Source: Lepturacanthus savala (taxonomy: Eukaryota > Chordata > Actinopteri > Scombriformes > Trichiuridae). Taken from it: a DNA stretch of 64,000 nucleotides. Position numbers and translations under genes: made by a program. The first letter of the stretch is position 1. Every line of letters begins with the position of its first letter. This document shows positions 11,761-23,810 of this stretch, piece after piece. Location of the stretch: the NCBI GenBank assembly GCA_030544235.1, contig CM060466.1, forward strand, positions 4,444,092 through 4,508,091, given 5' to 3'. A model generated the notes under the pieces. That model was not told the origin of the DNA and made no database searches. It saw only the letters and a list, made by a program, of their open reading frames with translations.

Positions 11761-12775
11761 ATTTCCAGCCTTTTTTTTTCTATTTTCAGGGTTGAATTCT
11801 CACCAAATATCCACACCGGTGGATTTCAGATGAAAAATAAGGCCAAGAATCCGTCAGCTGAAACCGAGAGTTACAGCCGTGATTTAATTTGTCGTCTTGT
11901 TGAGTCGGAGCCGAAAAGAGGAAGGATTTGGAAAAAGTCCAAGAAAATTTGGTTGGATAAAGTCAGGAAGGAGCTGCTTCTCCTCAGATCTGCTGTGTTT
12001 TCTGGACCTGGTTCGGTTTAAAATAATCACACGTAACCAGTTGTCACACAACACCCAGTCCCTAAAACCTGCACCGTGATGCAACTCAGCTCCTGGAATC
12101 TGAGGAGAAAAAAGTGTAAATCTGCTCCAAAAACCTCTTAAACTGTCTGAATCCACAGGGAGTTTCCTAGAGGAAGGTCATTTATCTTCCTCTTCACATC
12201 AATTACTAATGCAGAGCAGGCAGGAGATCTTTTTTTTGTTGTTTTTCAGAACTTTTAACGGTTCCCGGCGACATCTTGAGATTATTTTTTGAAGCAGAAA
12301 CAGGGATTTAAAGCAAACACACACACACTGAGTGACAGCTTCAAATCCCGTGTTTGACTGCCCTCTTTAGGGGATTCTGGAAACTGCCTTCATGTCAGTG
12401 TTTAAAGCTGAAATGAGTGATTAGAGCCCAGCGGGGATCAGAAACCAGCTTCAAAAACGCTGAAAAAGAAAAACAAAACACGTCGGACGGAGTAAAGAGT
12501 CTCTGTGGAGCCGCAGCTCATCAACAACTCATTAAACCAAATGTGGAAGTTTATTTTATCTTTATTTTAACTTTGAGCCTGTGGAGCTGTGATTTCCCAC
12601 AGATTTAAACAGGCAGCGAACGCAGCAGAGGAGAAAGTCACGTGACGTTTAGGGTCAGAGGTCAAAGTTTCTGATACAAACGCATGAAGGTTGAGGTTCA
12701 GTCTCCGCCTGAAACAGGCTGCTCCTGTTTCTTTAAGGCTCCGCCCCCTGATGAGCTGCTCTGCTCTGATTGGTC
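11761..12775. other. Single-copy intergenic block
   Basis: Ordinary composition and no dispersed repeat. Short reading frames on both strands overlap and carry no recognised domain. A GGGTCA-G-AGGTCA DR1-like site lies at 12652-12664, close to a CACGTGAC E-box at 12640-12647. Confidence 0.35.
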
Positions 12776-12779
12776 ACAA

Positions 12780-13260
12780 CTACACCAACTCATAATAATA
12801 ATAATAATACTTATGTACTTTTACTGTATTGTAACACTAATACTACATCAGCTAATTATACTGAAATAAATATGTTAGTACTATTAGTACTTTTACTACA
12901 ATTCTTTACTACATCAATACATATGTACTTTTACTGCAAAACTTTAAATGTAATACTTTGTAACTATATCAACTAATAGTACTTACATGTATTTTTACTA
13001 CAAAACTGTACTAACTCAATATTTATGTACTTTTACTAGAATACTTTAACTATATCAACTCATTATACTAATATTAATGATTATACTAATAATATGTATA
13101 TGTACTTTTACTGCAATACTTTAACTACATCTGGTATGTATAAGTAATGGGTGTGTGTATAACTCATTGTTATACTTGGTGTGTATAAGTATTTGGTTGT
13201 AAAAGTACTCTGGTGTATAAGTACTCAATGTGTATAAGTACTCAGTATCTCAGCAGGGTA
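12780..13260. repeat. Degenerate tandem repeat (TACTTTTACTGCAATACTTTAACTA)
   Basis: Same family as 6740-7080. It decays on the right into GTGTATAAGTACTC words. Confidence 0.75.
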
Positions 13261-13262
13261 AC

Positions 13263-13780
13263 TCTGCTGAGTTAACGAGTTTCATCCTAACGAGTTTCAT
13301 CCTAACGAGTTTCATCCTAACGAGTTAACGAGTTTCATCTTAACGAGTTTCATCTTAACGAGTTTCATCCTAACGAGTTAACGAGTTTCATCTTAACGAG
13401 TTTCATCCTAGTGAGTTTCATCTTAACGAGTTTCATCCTAACGAGTTTCATCCTAACGAGTTAACGAGTTTCATCTTAACGAGTTTCATCCTAACGAGTT
13501 TATCCTAACGAGTTAACGAGTTTCATCCTAACAAGTTTCATCCTAACGAGTTTCATCTTAACGAGTTTCATCCTAACAAGTTTCATCCTAACGAGTTTCA
13601 TCTTAACGAGTTTCATCCTAACAAGTTTCATCCTAACGAGTTTCATCCTCACGAGTTTCATCCTAACGAGTTTCATCCTAACGAGTTAACGAGTTTCATC
13701 CTAACGAGTTAACGAGTTTTATCCTAACGAGTTTCATCCTAACGAGTTAACGAGTGTCATTCTAACGAGTTCCATCCCAC
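13263..13780. repeat. 15-bp minisatellite TAACGAGTTTCATCC
   Basis: About 33 copies. Some are shortened to the 8-bp TAACGAGT, giving TAACGAGTTAACGAGTTTCAT joins. The GTTAAC in the short-unit joins is a repeated palindrome. Confidence 0.95.
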
Positions 13781-14534
13781 AGGTGCTGAGGCCTGCTGCT
13801 CCAGGGACAGAAAAGAAAGTTGGATAATTTATCGGTTTAATTAAATGTTGGCGTCAGGAGGATTAGATGTTTCCCCGTGAGGGGGGGAAGGTATTCAGTG
13901 TCGCACAGAGGATCCAAACAGGATCATGGTTACTGTGATAGAGGAAGTGGAGGAGGTGGGGGGAGGGGTCATCTTACAAACAGGAAGTGGATTCACCTGA
14001 ACCTGCTGCAGGTAGAATGAGGACAAACAGGAGTAGTACTAGTACTAGTAGTAGAGTAAAGTTACTGCATTACTACTACTAGTAATAAAGTTACTGCATT
14101 ACTACTACTAGTAAGAGAGTAAAGATACTACATGAGTAAAGTTACTACAGATTCATTCATCATTATTATATTTATTTAATTTATTAGTGAGTTGATGACA
14201 CTGCTGATGAATTCATTCATATCATCACATCAGAATCAGTTTTATTGAAGGTAAAACTTTATTTATTATTTAAAAACGACTGTGGTCGAACTAAAGTGTT
14301 TTACAGAAAAAAAAACAGACTGAAAAATTCACAGCAGAAAACAGTTTACGCGAAAATAGATGAGAAACGTTTGTTAAACTGGGTCAGGATCAGGTCAGAG
14401 GTCAGAGGTCAGCATTGAAGGGAGGTTTGTCCTTTAGAATCCTGCAAAAAAAAAAGTGAATTCTGTGTTTTTCCATCAATTGATGTGGAGAAAATAAACT
14501 TAATGCAAAGTGCAGTTTGGTCAAAAGATGGCGC
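13781..14534. other. Intergenic single-copy DNA with a triple DR1
   Basis: No gene recognised. A TAGTACTAGTACTAGTAG cluster lies near 14034. Three AGGTCA half-sites at one-base spacing lie at 14392-14411. Confidence 0.4.
14392..14411 (+). promoter_or_regulatory. Three tandem AGGTCA half-sites at one-base spacing
   Basis: AGGTCAGAGGTCAGAGGTCA, with GGGTCA just upstream at 14381. Overlapping DR1 elements could bind two nuclear-receptor dimers in alternative registers. This may be a small tandem repeat rather than a selected site. Confidence 0.35.
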
Positions 14535-14721
14535 TGAAGAAGAAGAAGAAGAAGAAGAAGAAGAAGAAGAAGAAGAAGAAGAAGGAGAAGAAGGAGAAGA
14601 AGAAGAAGAAGAAGAAGAAGAAGAAGAAGAAGAAGAAGAAGGAGAAGAAGGAGAAGAAGGAGAAGAAGAAGAAGAAGAAGAAGAAGAAGAAGAAGAAGAA
14701 GAAGAAGAAGAAGAAGAAGAG
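14535..14721. repeat. (GAA)n polypurine tract, about 187 bp
   Basis: Nearly pure GAA with a few GGAGAA interruptions. It is a long homopurine-homopyrimidine mirror repeat of the class that can form triplex DNA. Glutamate, lysine and phenylalanine homopolymer frames across it are artefacts. Confidence 0.95.
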
Positions 14722-15129
14722 GTTCTGCAGGAATTTGTTTCTACTGGTGAGTTGTTCTGGTTCTTTCATGTCATACGCTGTTAATCCTGTTTCCTTCTGT
14801 TCAGAGAAGAAATGTTTGCTGTTGTTTCCATTTCACATTTAACTCATTAACTTGTTAGAAAAAGGAAAAACAACAAGAACAAACCCTTGTTTCCACATCC
14901 AGCAGCTTCACAGCAACACGATTCTTCATGTGGATCCTGTGACTCTGATATTTTATATATTTCATCCTTTTAAAATAAAGGCCTAAGCTGTTGTGATGTC
15001 ACAAATGTCACATTAAAGAATAAAGTGACTTTAGACCAGTTTGTGAACATTCTAGTGAGACTTTAATCAACTTTAAACTCTCCTTTCATTCCACAGTGAA
15101 ACTCTAAACTTACATTAGCTGGAGTTAAA
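14722..15129. other. Intergenic sequence without recognised features
   Basis: No repeat, RNA or coding signal was recognised. Confidence 0.5.
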
Positions 15130-15668
15130 TTAACCCGATAAACCCTGAGATTGCTCCACTAATCCTGTACAAATATAGTGAAGCTATACATCAAATTAAA
15201 CAGGAGAAACTCCACTACAAGCACATATAAGTCATATTTACACACACCAAACACAACTCCAACACCAAGCTAATTAATTAACAAATATGAAAATCGGTAT
15301 ACGATCATAAAGCCAACCCACTCGCCACATTTTGATGGCTAGCGCTCTGATACTTCATGTTACACAAACAAATGACATCTCATATGAAAGCTGAGACTGT
15401 GACGAGTCCAACGGTACCATCAGTGTAGCTTTATGACAAAAACTCAGTAAACTAGCAGCCAAAAAACACTACAGTAAAAAGTCGCTTGTTTGAAGCGACG
15501 AACAAAAAATGTGTTTTTTTGTTGCTGTTTTGGGATGAAAATGTTTATTTGAGATCAATAAATGGTCGTTTAGTGTCGACCAACATCTCTGTGTTTATTC
15601 CAGAGACATACCCTACTGACTATGGGGATGTCCTAAACCTAAAAAAGGGCTGGAGGTCAAGGGGTTAA
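15130..15668. mobile_element. piggyBac-type nonautonomous element, copy 1
   Basis: Bounded by TTAA at 15130-15133 and 15665-15668. It is almost identical over its interior to the element at 31331-31851. The right end (CTGGAGGTCAAGGGGTTAA) is intact; the left end (TTAACCCGATAAACCCTGAG) is degraded. The 60-residue frame starting at 15486 has no recognisable domain and is interrupted in the other copy. A source transposase is not present in the window. Confidence 0.75.
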
Positions 15669-17080
15669 ACTAATGTCAGGTTTCTTCTTCATCACTTTTC
15701 CAGCTTCTTCTTCTTTGTTTTTTATTGATCGTCTCCAACGTCCAGTTGTGACAAAACCTGAAATGTGGAGAATTTACAATGAAGTGATGACACATGTTTA
15801 ATGGACTGAAGATCCTGGAACTTTCCAGCACTTTATATTAAATTATTATTAAAATATAACCTGTTAAATGTAGATTAAATTCCTATAAAACATTATATCC
15901 TAAAGCCTTTATCACTCACCAGCAGAAACGGATTCTAGTATCATGTTTAGAGCTTCATGTTGAAGCAGCCGCCCTCATAACAGCTCATTAAAATGTCAAT
16001 TTATTCTGATTTGGGCAAAAAAACTAATAGTGATGTGGTGTAGTTTAACTCTGCTGTCAACAGGTTTTATATTCTGGGTCGATAATATATTTAAAATTGT
16101 ATTTATTTGTGATTTATTTAAAATGATCTGATAAAATCGTGATTTTTAAAACATATAAAATGGACTTTTCAATGACAAGAAACCATCGTGAACACAAAAT
16201 GTACATTTTACGAGCCTGATGATGCTTCTTAAAACTGTGTTTTAAAAGGTTTTTGACTTTTTCAACCTGCCAAACGTTATTTGTCACTGAACCTTGTGCA
16301 AAAAATAAAACGTCCTCAGTAAAATGTCCATTGTCCTATAGGACATAAAGAGTCGAGAGATGATTTAGGACAAAAACTCACTTTGGTCATAAAATTAGGA
16401 TATTAACGTTCATATAATCAAATATAAACAGGAAACACATTTCTGTCAGTGTCAAAGCAGCTAAATGAAAGAAATAAATACACACGGGTGTTTATTAAGT
16501 GATATTCGTCCTGCTGTAAGTAGGAAACTTTACTCGTGACACAGAGAGATTTTCATCCATTTCACCGACGGCTCGTCCTGTGATTCTGTGACTGAAGGTC
16601 AAAGGTCAGATTCATTTCTCCTGCTCAGAGGAAGAACTAACGACTGGCTGTGACATGTAATCTGTAGCTGAGAGGGAAGAGAAGCATGTCGGGGGAAGTC
16701 TATTAATCAGGTTAATGAGACTGAGCGCGCTCGCCTGCAGCTCACTCATTTACCTTAAATCAATTAACGCAGCTCGTTAGCGGGGGGGGGCGGGGCCTGA
16801 AGCTGCTGTCTGTCGGACATCAAGATGCCAGACAAATTATATGATGTTTTATTTATTAGGAATAACTATTATTACAATAGCAAACATAATCAAAGAACAA
16901 ACACTGACACACAAAAAATGTTAATAATTAATAAATAATAATTCTAAAAAACAATAATTGCATTAGCACAACCTTTAGATGGACACAGTAGGACCGAGAA
17001 TTAATTATTTTTCCAGCAGGAAATAGTTTGTATGACAAGGAAAACATAACTATATGACAGGATACTATATAGTAAAAATA
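15669..17080. other. Mostly single-copy intergenic DNA with a perfect DR1
   Basis: No gene recognised. About 16550-16800 is GC-richer, contains AGGTCAAAGGTCA (16596-16608) and TGACATGTAA words, and ends in a G run near 16782-16789. It is a candidate noncoding regulatory element. Confidence 0.3.
16596..16608 (+). promoter_or_regulatory. Perfect DR1 site AGGTCA-A-AGGTCA
   Basis: Lies inside a non-repetitive GC-richer block between meis1 and etaa1. It is identical to the site at 4317-4329. Confidence 0.4.
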
Positions 17081-17640
17081 TGCTAGAGCTCTAACTTCAC
17101 TATTTGGAGACTCAATTAATCAATTAATAAAATTTAATTTGTATTATTTTGCTGGTAAAATAATTTTTGTAATAATTTACTGGTATAGATGTGGAACAGA
17201 AGAGGACCCAGAATAGAGCCTTGGGGAACTCCACAGGTCATTTTTGTGATTTAGTTAATAAAATGGTGTAAAATATCAATTTCCCAAAGCTGAAGATTCA
17301 ACTTAAAATGTCTTTTTTATCCAGATGAACAGTCCACAACCCAAAGATCACCAGTTTAGTTGTTTTTTAAGTTGCATTAATTTAATATAAATGTTTGGTT
17401 GATAATATTTATTTAGGTTTTTATTAGCTGGTGTATGAGCTAGAGGACCCAGAATGGAGCCTTGGGGAACTCCACAGGTCATTTCTGTCATTCAGATGTG
17501 TAATCACTACCTATTAGGGTGATAGTTGATTAATCTATTGATTATTGAAATGATTGATTGATTGATTAGTTGTTTGGACTATTTTTTAAACAAATGAAGC
17601 AATGCAGGTTGTTCCAGTCTGAATGATTTGATTCAGAAAA
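17081..17640. repeat. Two hAT/RT composite repeat copies
   Basis: RT fragments on the minus strand at 17189-17238 and 17436-17479, each next to AT-rich LINE tail sequence. The second is followed by CACTACCTATTAGGGTGATA, the LINE-hAT junction. Confidence 0.75.
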
Positions 17641-18290
17641 CAATGTAAACTGTGATGCAAATACTGAACATTTCAGTCTCAGGACACTGGTTCTTTGTTT
17701 TATTGAGCCTCCTGAATCATTCTCTTGAGAGAGAGATTAAAAAAAATGAACTTCAAAGGAGAGAGAATTTATGGAAGAACATAAATGAGCTGCAGCGGTT
17801 TGACACGAGGAAGAAAAATGAGATTAGTGTTTAATAAACTGCTGCTTAGATAAATAAAACTAAATTAAAACAAGCTCCGGCATGCTAACAGCGATCAGAG
17901 CTGCTCACACCCACACACGCATATTTACTCCATGCTCAAACCTCCAATGTCACAATATCTAGCATCACTTCTACAAGACGGCGTCTGACACTCAACAGAA
18001 CAAACAGGGGAAACAGATCTGGGAGAGTTTGGCAGTGGTTCCTGCAGCCACTCTCCAATACTTTGAAGCATTTGTTTCCAAAATAAATAAAGAAACAACA
18101 AAAGAGCATTCTCACATTACCAAGGAAGGGGATTTAATTTAATCAATCAGTCTATTTATCAATCTTTATTTGTCACAATATAAACACAGTGAATGGTGGA
18201 AACCACAAGTCACATTTAGGCTCATATCGCCTGTGAATGAATGAATTAACTATTAAATTGTTCAGGTAAGATATAAAATAACTCCATTAT
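17641..18290. other. Intergenic sequence without recognised features
   Basis: Single-copy, AT-rich; nothing recognised. Confidence 0.5.
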
Positions 18291-18896
18291 GCTCCAAAGA
18301 AAAAGAAAAGAAAGACAATTACTGCAGTTTTTGTGTTTGTTTAGTTGGAGAAAGGATTTGTTCAATAGCGCCACTCATCTTTTGTTTGGGATTATGATGC
18401 TTTGGTATTTAAATATATTATTAATTAAAGTTATCATAGTAAATATATTGGGTGTTAGCCATAAGTATTTATCAGGAGATAGGGAAGGAAATATTATGCT
18501 GGGTTATCTTAAATAAAATGTTAAATGATGAACAGAAGAGGACCCACAATGGAGCCCTGGGGAATTCCACAGGTCTTCTTTTTTTGCCTCAGACGTCCAA
18601 ATACTACCTGATGTTAGCCATAAGTATTTATTAGGAGATAGGTAAGGGAATATTATGCTGGGTTATGTATGTAAATATATTTTTGTAGTTTACCTATAAT
18701 GTGTTTAGACATTAAACAGTAAATGTGAAAAGTAATAAAAATCATTACTTACCTGAAATCAGTGATGTTTATTTGGTAATATTCATTTAGGTGTTTATTT
18801 GCTGGTATAAATGATGAACAGAAGAGGACCCACAATGGAGCCCTGGGGAATTCCACAGGTCTTCTTTTTTGGCTCAGATGTACTAGTACTACCTAT

Positions 18897-19196
18897 TAGG
18901 GCTGCAACTGACAGACGATTAATCTATTAATTATTGAAATGACTAATCAATTAGTTGTTTGGTTCATAAAATGGTGTAAAATGTTGATCACTGTTTCTCA
19001 AAGCTGAAGATTCAACGTAAAATACATTTTGTGTCCATATGAACAGTCCACAACCCAAAGATCATCAGTAATCTAGACTAAAGAAACCAGAAAATAATCA
19101 TATTTGAGGAGCTGGAACCTGAGAATGACTTGAATCAATTAATCAATTATCAAAATTGCAAGATAATTGGTTAGTCAACTAATCATGGCAGCTCTT
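18897..19196 (+). mobile_element. Full-length 300-bp hAT-like nonautonomous element
   Basis: Flanked by a perfect 8-bp target duplication CTACCTAT (18889-18896 and 19197-19204). The ends TAGGGCTGCAAC and, reversed, AAGAGCTGCCAT are imperfect inverted repeats. An 8-bp duplication with TAGGG-type termini indicates the hAT superfamily. The interior has no coding capacity and matches dozens of partial copies in the window. It interrupts the RT coding sequence of a LINE fragment lying on the minus strand. Confidence 0.8.
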
Positions 19197-19204
19197 CTAC
19201 CTAT

Positions 19205-19460
19205 AGACACAAACTTTTCTCTGTCCTTCAAGTAGAATTCAAACTATTGCTGCACCAGAAGGTTCCACCCAGTTTTCCAGTCGCTGTACTAATATGTTGT
19301 GGTCGACCGTGTCAAATGCAGCACTGAGATCCAAGACTTTAATTCTGCCAAGATCCAGGACTGAAGTTCTGCCACCATCTGTGTTTAAGTGGAAGTCATA
19401 GAAGACCTTAAAAACAGCAGCGTCGGTGCTGTAGTGTGGTTGAAATCCTGACTGGAAGAC
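19205..19460 (-). pseudogene. Non-LTR retrotransposon reverse transcriptase fragment (SAAFDTVDH block)
   Basis: Read on the minus strand, this encodes CQSGFQPHYSTDAAVFKVFYDFHLNTDGGR and then LDLSAAFDTVDHNILVQRLE with a small disruption near RTSVLDLGRIKVLDLS. SGF-P-HST and SAAFDTVDH are conserved blocks of CR1/L2/Rex1-like reverse transcriptases. It continues across the hAT insertion into the CGIPQGSIVGPLLF block at 18860-18812. This is a dead fragment, far shorter than a full ORF2. Confidence 0.8.
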
Positions 19461-20078
19461 ACTTTAAAACTGTTGAAAACTCATGAAAACAAGAAAAACA
19501 ACAAATTGGTTACTGCAGGTTCAACCCTCTATTGCATAGAGTTGCCATATGGCACCATATTTCTAAAAAGCTGTGATATAGTGCACTAAATAAGATAGAT
19601 GATAGATAAGGTGATAATTTATGAAACCTTTGTTTTTACCACAACCCCGAAACTAAATAGGTCCTCACAAAGATAGAAGAAAACAACACACACACAGTTT
19701 TCAGCAGCCGTGGATCAGTTTGTGTGTTTTTGGGGGTCGAGGATGGTTCGAATGACCTTAGGTGATGACATCACCGGTGAAGCCATGTGGTAGTTTTAGG
19801 GGTCACATGGTGGCGAAGGCGAAGACCTCCTCTGTAATCAGTAAACCGTGACCTTTGACACCGAGTCCATCCATCACAGCGGTCAGAACGCAGAGACACG
19901 GGAGTTCACGTTAAGTTTTGACCAAATGTCAACGCAAAAATCAACACAACCTGACGGAAACACAGCAGCTAATTTACTATAGAGAGTTGGCGGCCTCCTG
20001 TTCTCCGTCCTGAACAGAGGTGTCTATTGTCTATAGAAATGTTGGGTCATATTGGCATCTTTTAAATGAGAAGTATAT
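19461..20078. other. Intergenic sequence without recognised genes
   Basis: Single-copy stretch; only a short ACACACAC run near 19687 was noted. Confidence 0.5.
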
Positions 20079-21095
20079 TTGCGTAGTTTACCTACATGTT
20101 ATGATATAAAACAATGCAGACACTCATCTTTTGTTTGGGATTATGATGCTTTGGTATTTAAATATATTGAAGTTATTGTAGTAAATATATTGGATGTTAG
20201 CCATAAGTATTTATTAGGAGATAGGGAAGGAAGTATTATGCTGGGTTATGTATGTAAATATATTTCTGTAGTTTACCTATAATGTGTTTAGACATTAAAC
20301 AGTAAATATTAAAAGTAATAAAATCATTACTGAAATCAGTGATGGTTATTTGGTAATATTCATTTAGGTGTTTATTTGCTGGTATAAATGATGAACAGAA
20401 GAGGACCCACAATGGAGCCCTGGGGAATTCCACAGGTCTTTTTTTTGGCTCAGATGTCCAAATGCTACTTAGGGCTGCAACTGACAGACAATTAATCTAT
20501 TAATTATTGAAATGACTAATCGATTAGTTGTTTGATTCATAAAATGGTGTAAGATATTGATCACTGTTTCTCAAAGCTGAATATTCAAGGTAAAATGTAT
20601 TTTTTGTCCAGACTAACAGTTCACAACCCAAAGATCATCAGTTTATTATTATTATTATTATTATATTTATTATTAGGAGCTGGAACCTGAGAATTTAGAC
20701 ATTTTTGCCATAAAATGACTTGAATCAATTAACCAATTATCAGAATAATAAGCTAATCGGTTAGTCAACTAATCATGGCATCACAGTGGCTGTTATGATA
20801 TAAAACAGTAAATATTAAATAATAAATATTATTACTTAACTGAAAACAGTGGCGACTTTATTTGCATTAAATTAATATAATGTTCATTTACTTAGATGTT
20901 TATTTGCTGGTATAGATGTTGAACAGAAGAGGACCCTGAATGGAGCCTTGTGGAACTCCACAGGTAATATTTGTTGCTCAGACGTCCAATTACGACCTAT
21001 TATTGCTGCAACTAGCAATTATTCTGACAGACGAATAATCTATTAATTATTGAAATGACTAATTGATTAGTTGATTGGTTCATAAAATGTATGGT

Positions 21096-21560
21096 CTTGA
21101 TTTTATTTAAGTATTTTCATCTAAATAGATTCTGACTCCTCTGTTGTTACCTCACATGTTGTAGATTTCTATTTATACCAGGTTTAAGTCCAATAACATT
21201 TTTTGGGTTGTATAAATATTCCAGATTTGTTATAATTTATAGCAGGAACACTGAAAAATAGTTTCTTAAGGGGTAAAAGTGATTAATTTGCAATTGGCGA
21301 GTAGTGATACTAATAGTGATTACTGATAATCTACAGCTTCTTGACACCGGATCACTGCATTTAAAGGTACAATTTTCCAAATTTTCACTGGTTCTCAATC
21401 TTTTTCATGTCTTTTGATCCCAGGTTTAAGTCCAATAACCTTTGTGGTTGTAGAGATATTCAACATTTATCATCATTTATAGCAGGAAAACTGACAAATA
21501 AACCTGGTAAAGTTAACAGAAAGCAGACAACAAATAATCAGTAACAGGCAACATATTTAA
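21096..21560. repeat. AT-rich stretch with a partial duplication
   Basis: CAGGTTTAAGTCCAATAAC followed by GGTTGTA...ATATTC and TTTATAGCAGGAA occurs at about 21179-21250 and 21421-21490. Confidence 0.6.
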
Positions 21561-21569
21561 CTACACACT

Positions 21570-22200
21570 AAACGTGTCCATGAAGCTAAACCAGCTGGAC
21601 GATTCAGGCTCAGGTCAAGATGAAGCCGGTGTTAATAATAATCTCAGGATCCTCGTCCATACATCCGAACAATCCTCGCCGTTGGACGAGGGAGAATCAC
21701 ACTCTGAACACCAGGGGGTTTTGGGCTTTTTTTGGACCCGAGTGGTCCCGTCAGTCCGGAGAAGAATCAGCTTTCTTGGACGACGGGTTTCATTGCTCCA
21801 TCGCACGTTTGTCCCGGGCCCAGCGAGCAGCAAATGAAAGCATTCCTGCGGATGTTTTACATTTAGAGAGAAAAACAGACGAGCCGGGTGAACGTCCCCG
21901 ACGCAATTAGCTCTCGAAAATATTCCCCCTCGTGTTTGGCTCTGGAATTCTTTGTTTCCTCAGACGTGTGTCTCGCGGCGTTTAATCTCCAAAGGCATCG
22001 GCTCTGGTTCTCCGTGCCCGCACTGATGCAGCCAGTTCTTGTGAAACTCAATATTTCACCACAACAAGGTGATTTCCGCGGCACGAACGGTCGCCTCGGG
22101 AGGAGTTTCAGACTGTTTGGAGAGACGGTTTTTATGTGGCACAACGTCCTCTCGAGACCCAGGAGAGGAACCCGGAGAAATGTGGCAAAGAGCTGCAATA
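21570..22200. other. GC-richer single-copy block, candidate conserved noncoding element
   Basis: About 630 bp free of dispersed repeats and flanked on both sides by AT-rich repeats. Short open frames occur on both strands at once (for example 21574-21837 on + and 21863-22198 on -), with no recognised domain. Contains homeodomain-like CAATTA words. Regulatory function is inference only. Confidence 0.35.
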
Positions 22201-23810
22201 AATTAGTCGATTAATCGCTAATTGGTGATTATCACATGAATCAGCAACTATTTTGATAATCAATTAATCGATTTGAGTCATTTTTTAAGATGAAAACGTC
22301 CAAATTCTCTGGTTCCAGCTTCTCTTCTCTGGTTATTTCCTGGTTTGGGTTGTGGACTGTTGGTCTGGAAGACATTTTAGAGCTACGATGGTTAATTGAT
22401 TAGTTGTCGGATGTTAAAATTGGTCACATTCTAGTGAAAAGTAGTGAAACGATTAGTTGAAACATCAATTAGTTACATTAATCACCAACTATTTTGATAA
22501 TTGATTAATCGATTTGAGTGATTTTTAAGAAGAAACTGTCCAAATTCTCTGGAGTGTAGTTGGGTGTAGCATGCTCAAAATTGGGATAATTTTGAGCATG
22601 CTTTTATTTTGAAGGGGCCCTATTTTGACAATTTTTCCAGTTTAATTTTTTATTTTTAATGGTTTATTCATAAAAAATAGCGTTTTTTATGATCCCAAAG
22701 CACCTTAGTAACAATATATTCTGTCTCAATCAATTAATTGATTAGTTGCCAATTATTACATGAATTGATTAATCGTCATTTTTTAGGAATAAAACGTCCA
22801 AATTCTCTGGTTCCAGCTTCTCTTCTCTGATTATTTCCTGGTTTCTTTATTCTTCTATAATAATAAACTGATGATCTTTGGGTTGTGGACAAAAAAAGAC
22901 GTTTTAGGTTGAATCTTCAGCTTTGGAGAAACACTGAACCACATTTTAAACCGTTTTATGAACCAAATAAATAATCGATTAATCGATAGATTAATCGGCT
23001 ATAAAAATATTTGCAGCCCTAATTGGTAGTAATTACACGTCTGAGAGACAAAAATGACCTGTGGAGTTCCACATGGCTCCATTCTGGGTCCTCTTCTGTT
23101 CAGCAAATAAAAACCTAAATAAATATCAACCAAACATTTATGTTAATTTACAAATCGTGTGAAAATAAACTATTCACTGCAAGACTGGAAGACATTTTAG
23201 AGCTACGATGATTAATTGATTAGTTGTCGGATGTTAAAATTGGTCACATTCTAGTGAAAAGTAGTGAAACGATTAGTCGAATCATCAATTAGTTACATTA
23301 ATCGCCAACTATTTTCTATTCTATAATAATAAACTGATGATCTTTGGGTTGTGCACTGTTGGTCTGATGTGGATAACTTTGAGCATGCTTTTATTTTGAA
23401 GGGGCCCTATTTTGACCATTTTCCCACTTTCATATTTTATTTTTAATGGTTTATTCATAAAACAATAGCTGTGTTTATGGTCCTAAAGCACCTTAGTAAC
23501 AATATAGTCTGTCTCAATCAATTAATTGATTAGTTGCCAATTATTACATGAATTGATTAATGAATTTGAGTCATTTTTTAAGAAGAAAATGTCCAAATTC
23601 TCTGGTTCCAGCTTCTCTTCTCTGATTATTTCCTGGTTTCTTTATTCTTCTATAATAGTAAACTGATGATCTTTGGGTTGTGGACAAAAAAAGACATTTA
23701 ATAACTACAACAACTATTCGATTAATCATTACAATAATCGATAAACGATTCCACAATTAAATTAGCCGTTAGTTGAATCTCCTTGATTGAACAGTCACCA
23801 GATTGTTGCA
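22201..23810 (-). repeat. Reverse-oriented hAT/RT composite repeats, tandemly duplicated
   Basis: hAT-like copies in reverse orientation. A segment starting at about 22369 (GAAGACATTTTAGAGCTACG) recurs at about 23188, and GAGCATGCTTTTATTTTGAA near 22593 recurs near 23383, giving an ~0.8-kb direct duplication. The RT fragment on the + strand is at 23058-23102, next to the GCAGCCCTAATTGGTAGTAA junction. Confidence 0.75.
22568..22602. repeat. Perfect 15-bp inverted repeat with 5-base loop
   Basis: AGCATGCTCAAAATT, loop GGGAT, AATTTTGAGCATGCT. The left arm is missing in the duplicate near 23371. Confidence 0.9.

Larger units (their letters stand above)
18291..21095. repeat. Cluster of hAT/LINE composite copies
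   Basis: RT scraps on the minus strand lie at 18526-18574, 18812-18860, 20389-20437 and 20917-20964. The segment TCATCTTTTGTTTGGGATTA ... AGGAGATAGGGAAGGAA occurs at about 18377-18500 and again at 20115-20232, and in reverse at about 26080-26150. This shows longer units and local duplication. Confidence 0.8.

Noticed and set aside
14485..14842. Glu-, Lys- and Phe-rich frames
   Set aside because: Pure (GAA)n translated in different frames.
21574..22214. Possible gene from overlapping frames on both strands
   Set aside because: No domain, no splice structure and open frames on both strands at once. Better described as a GC-richer noncoding block.
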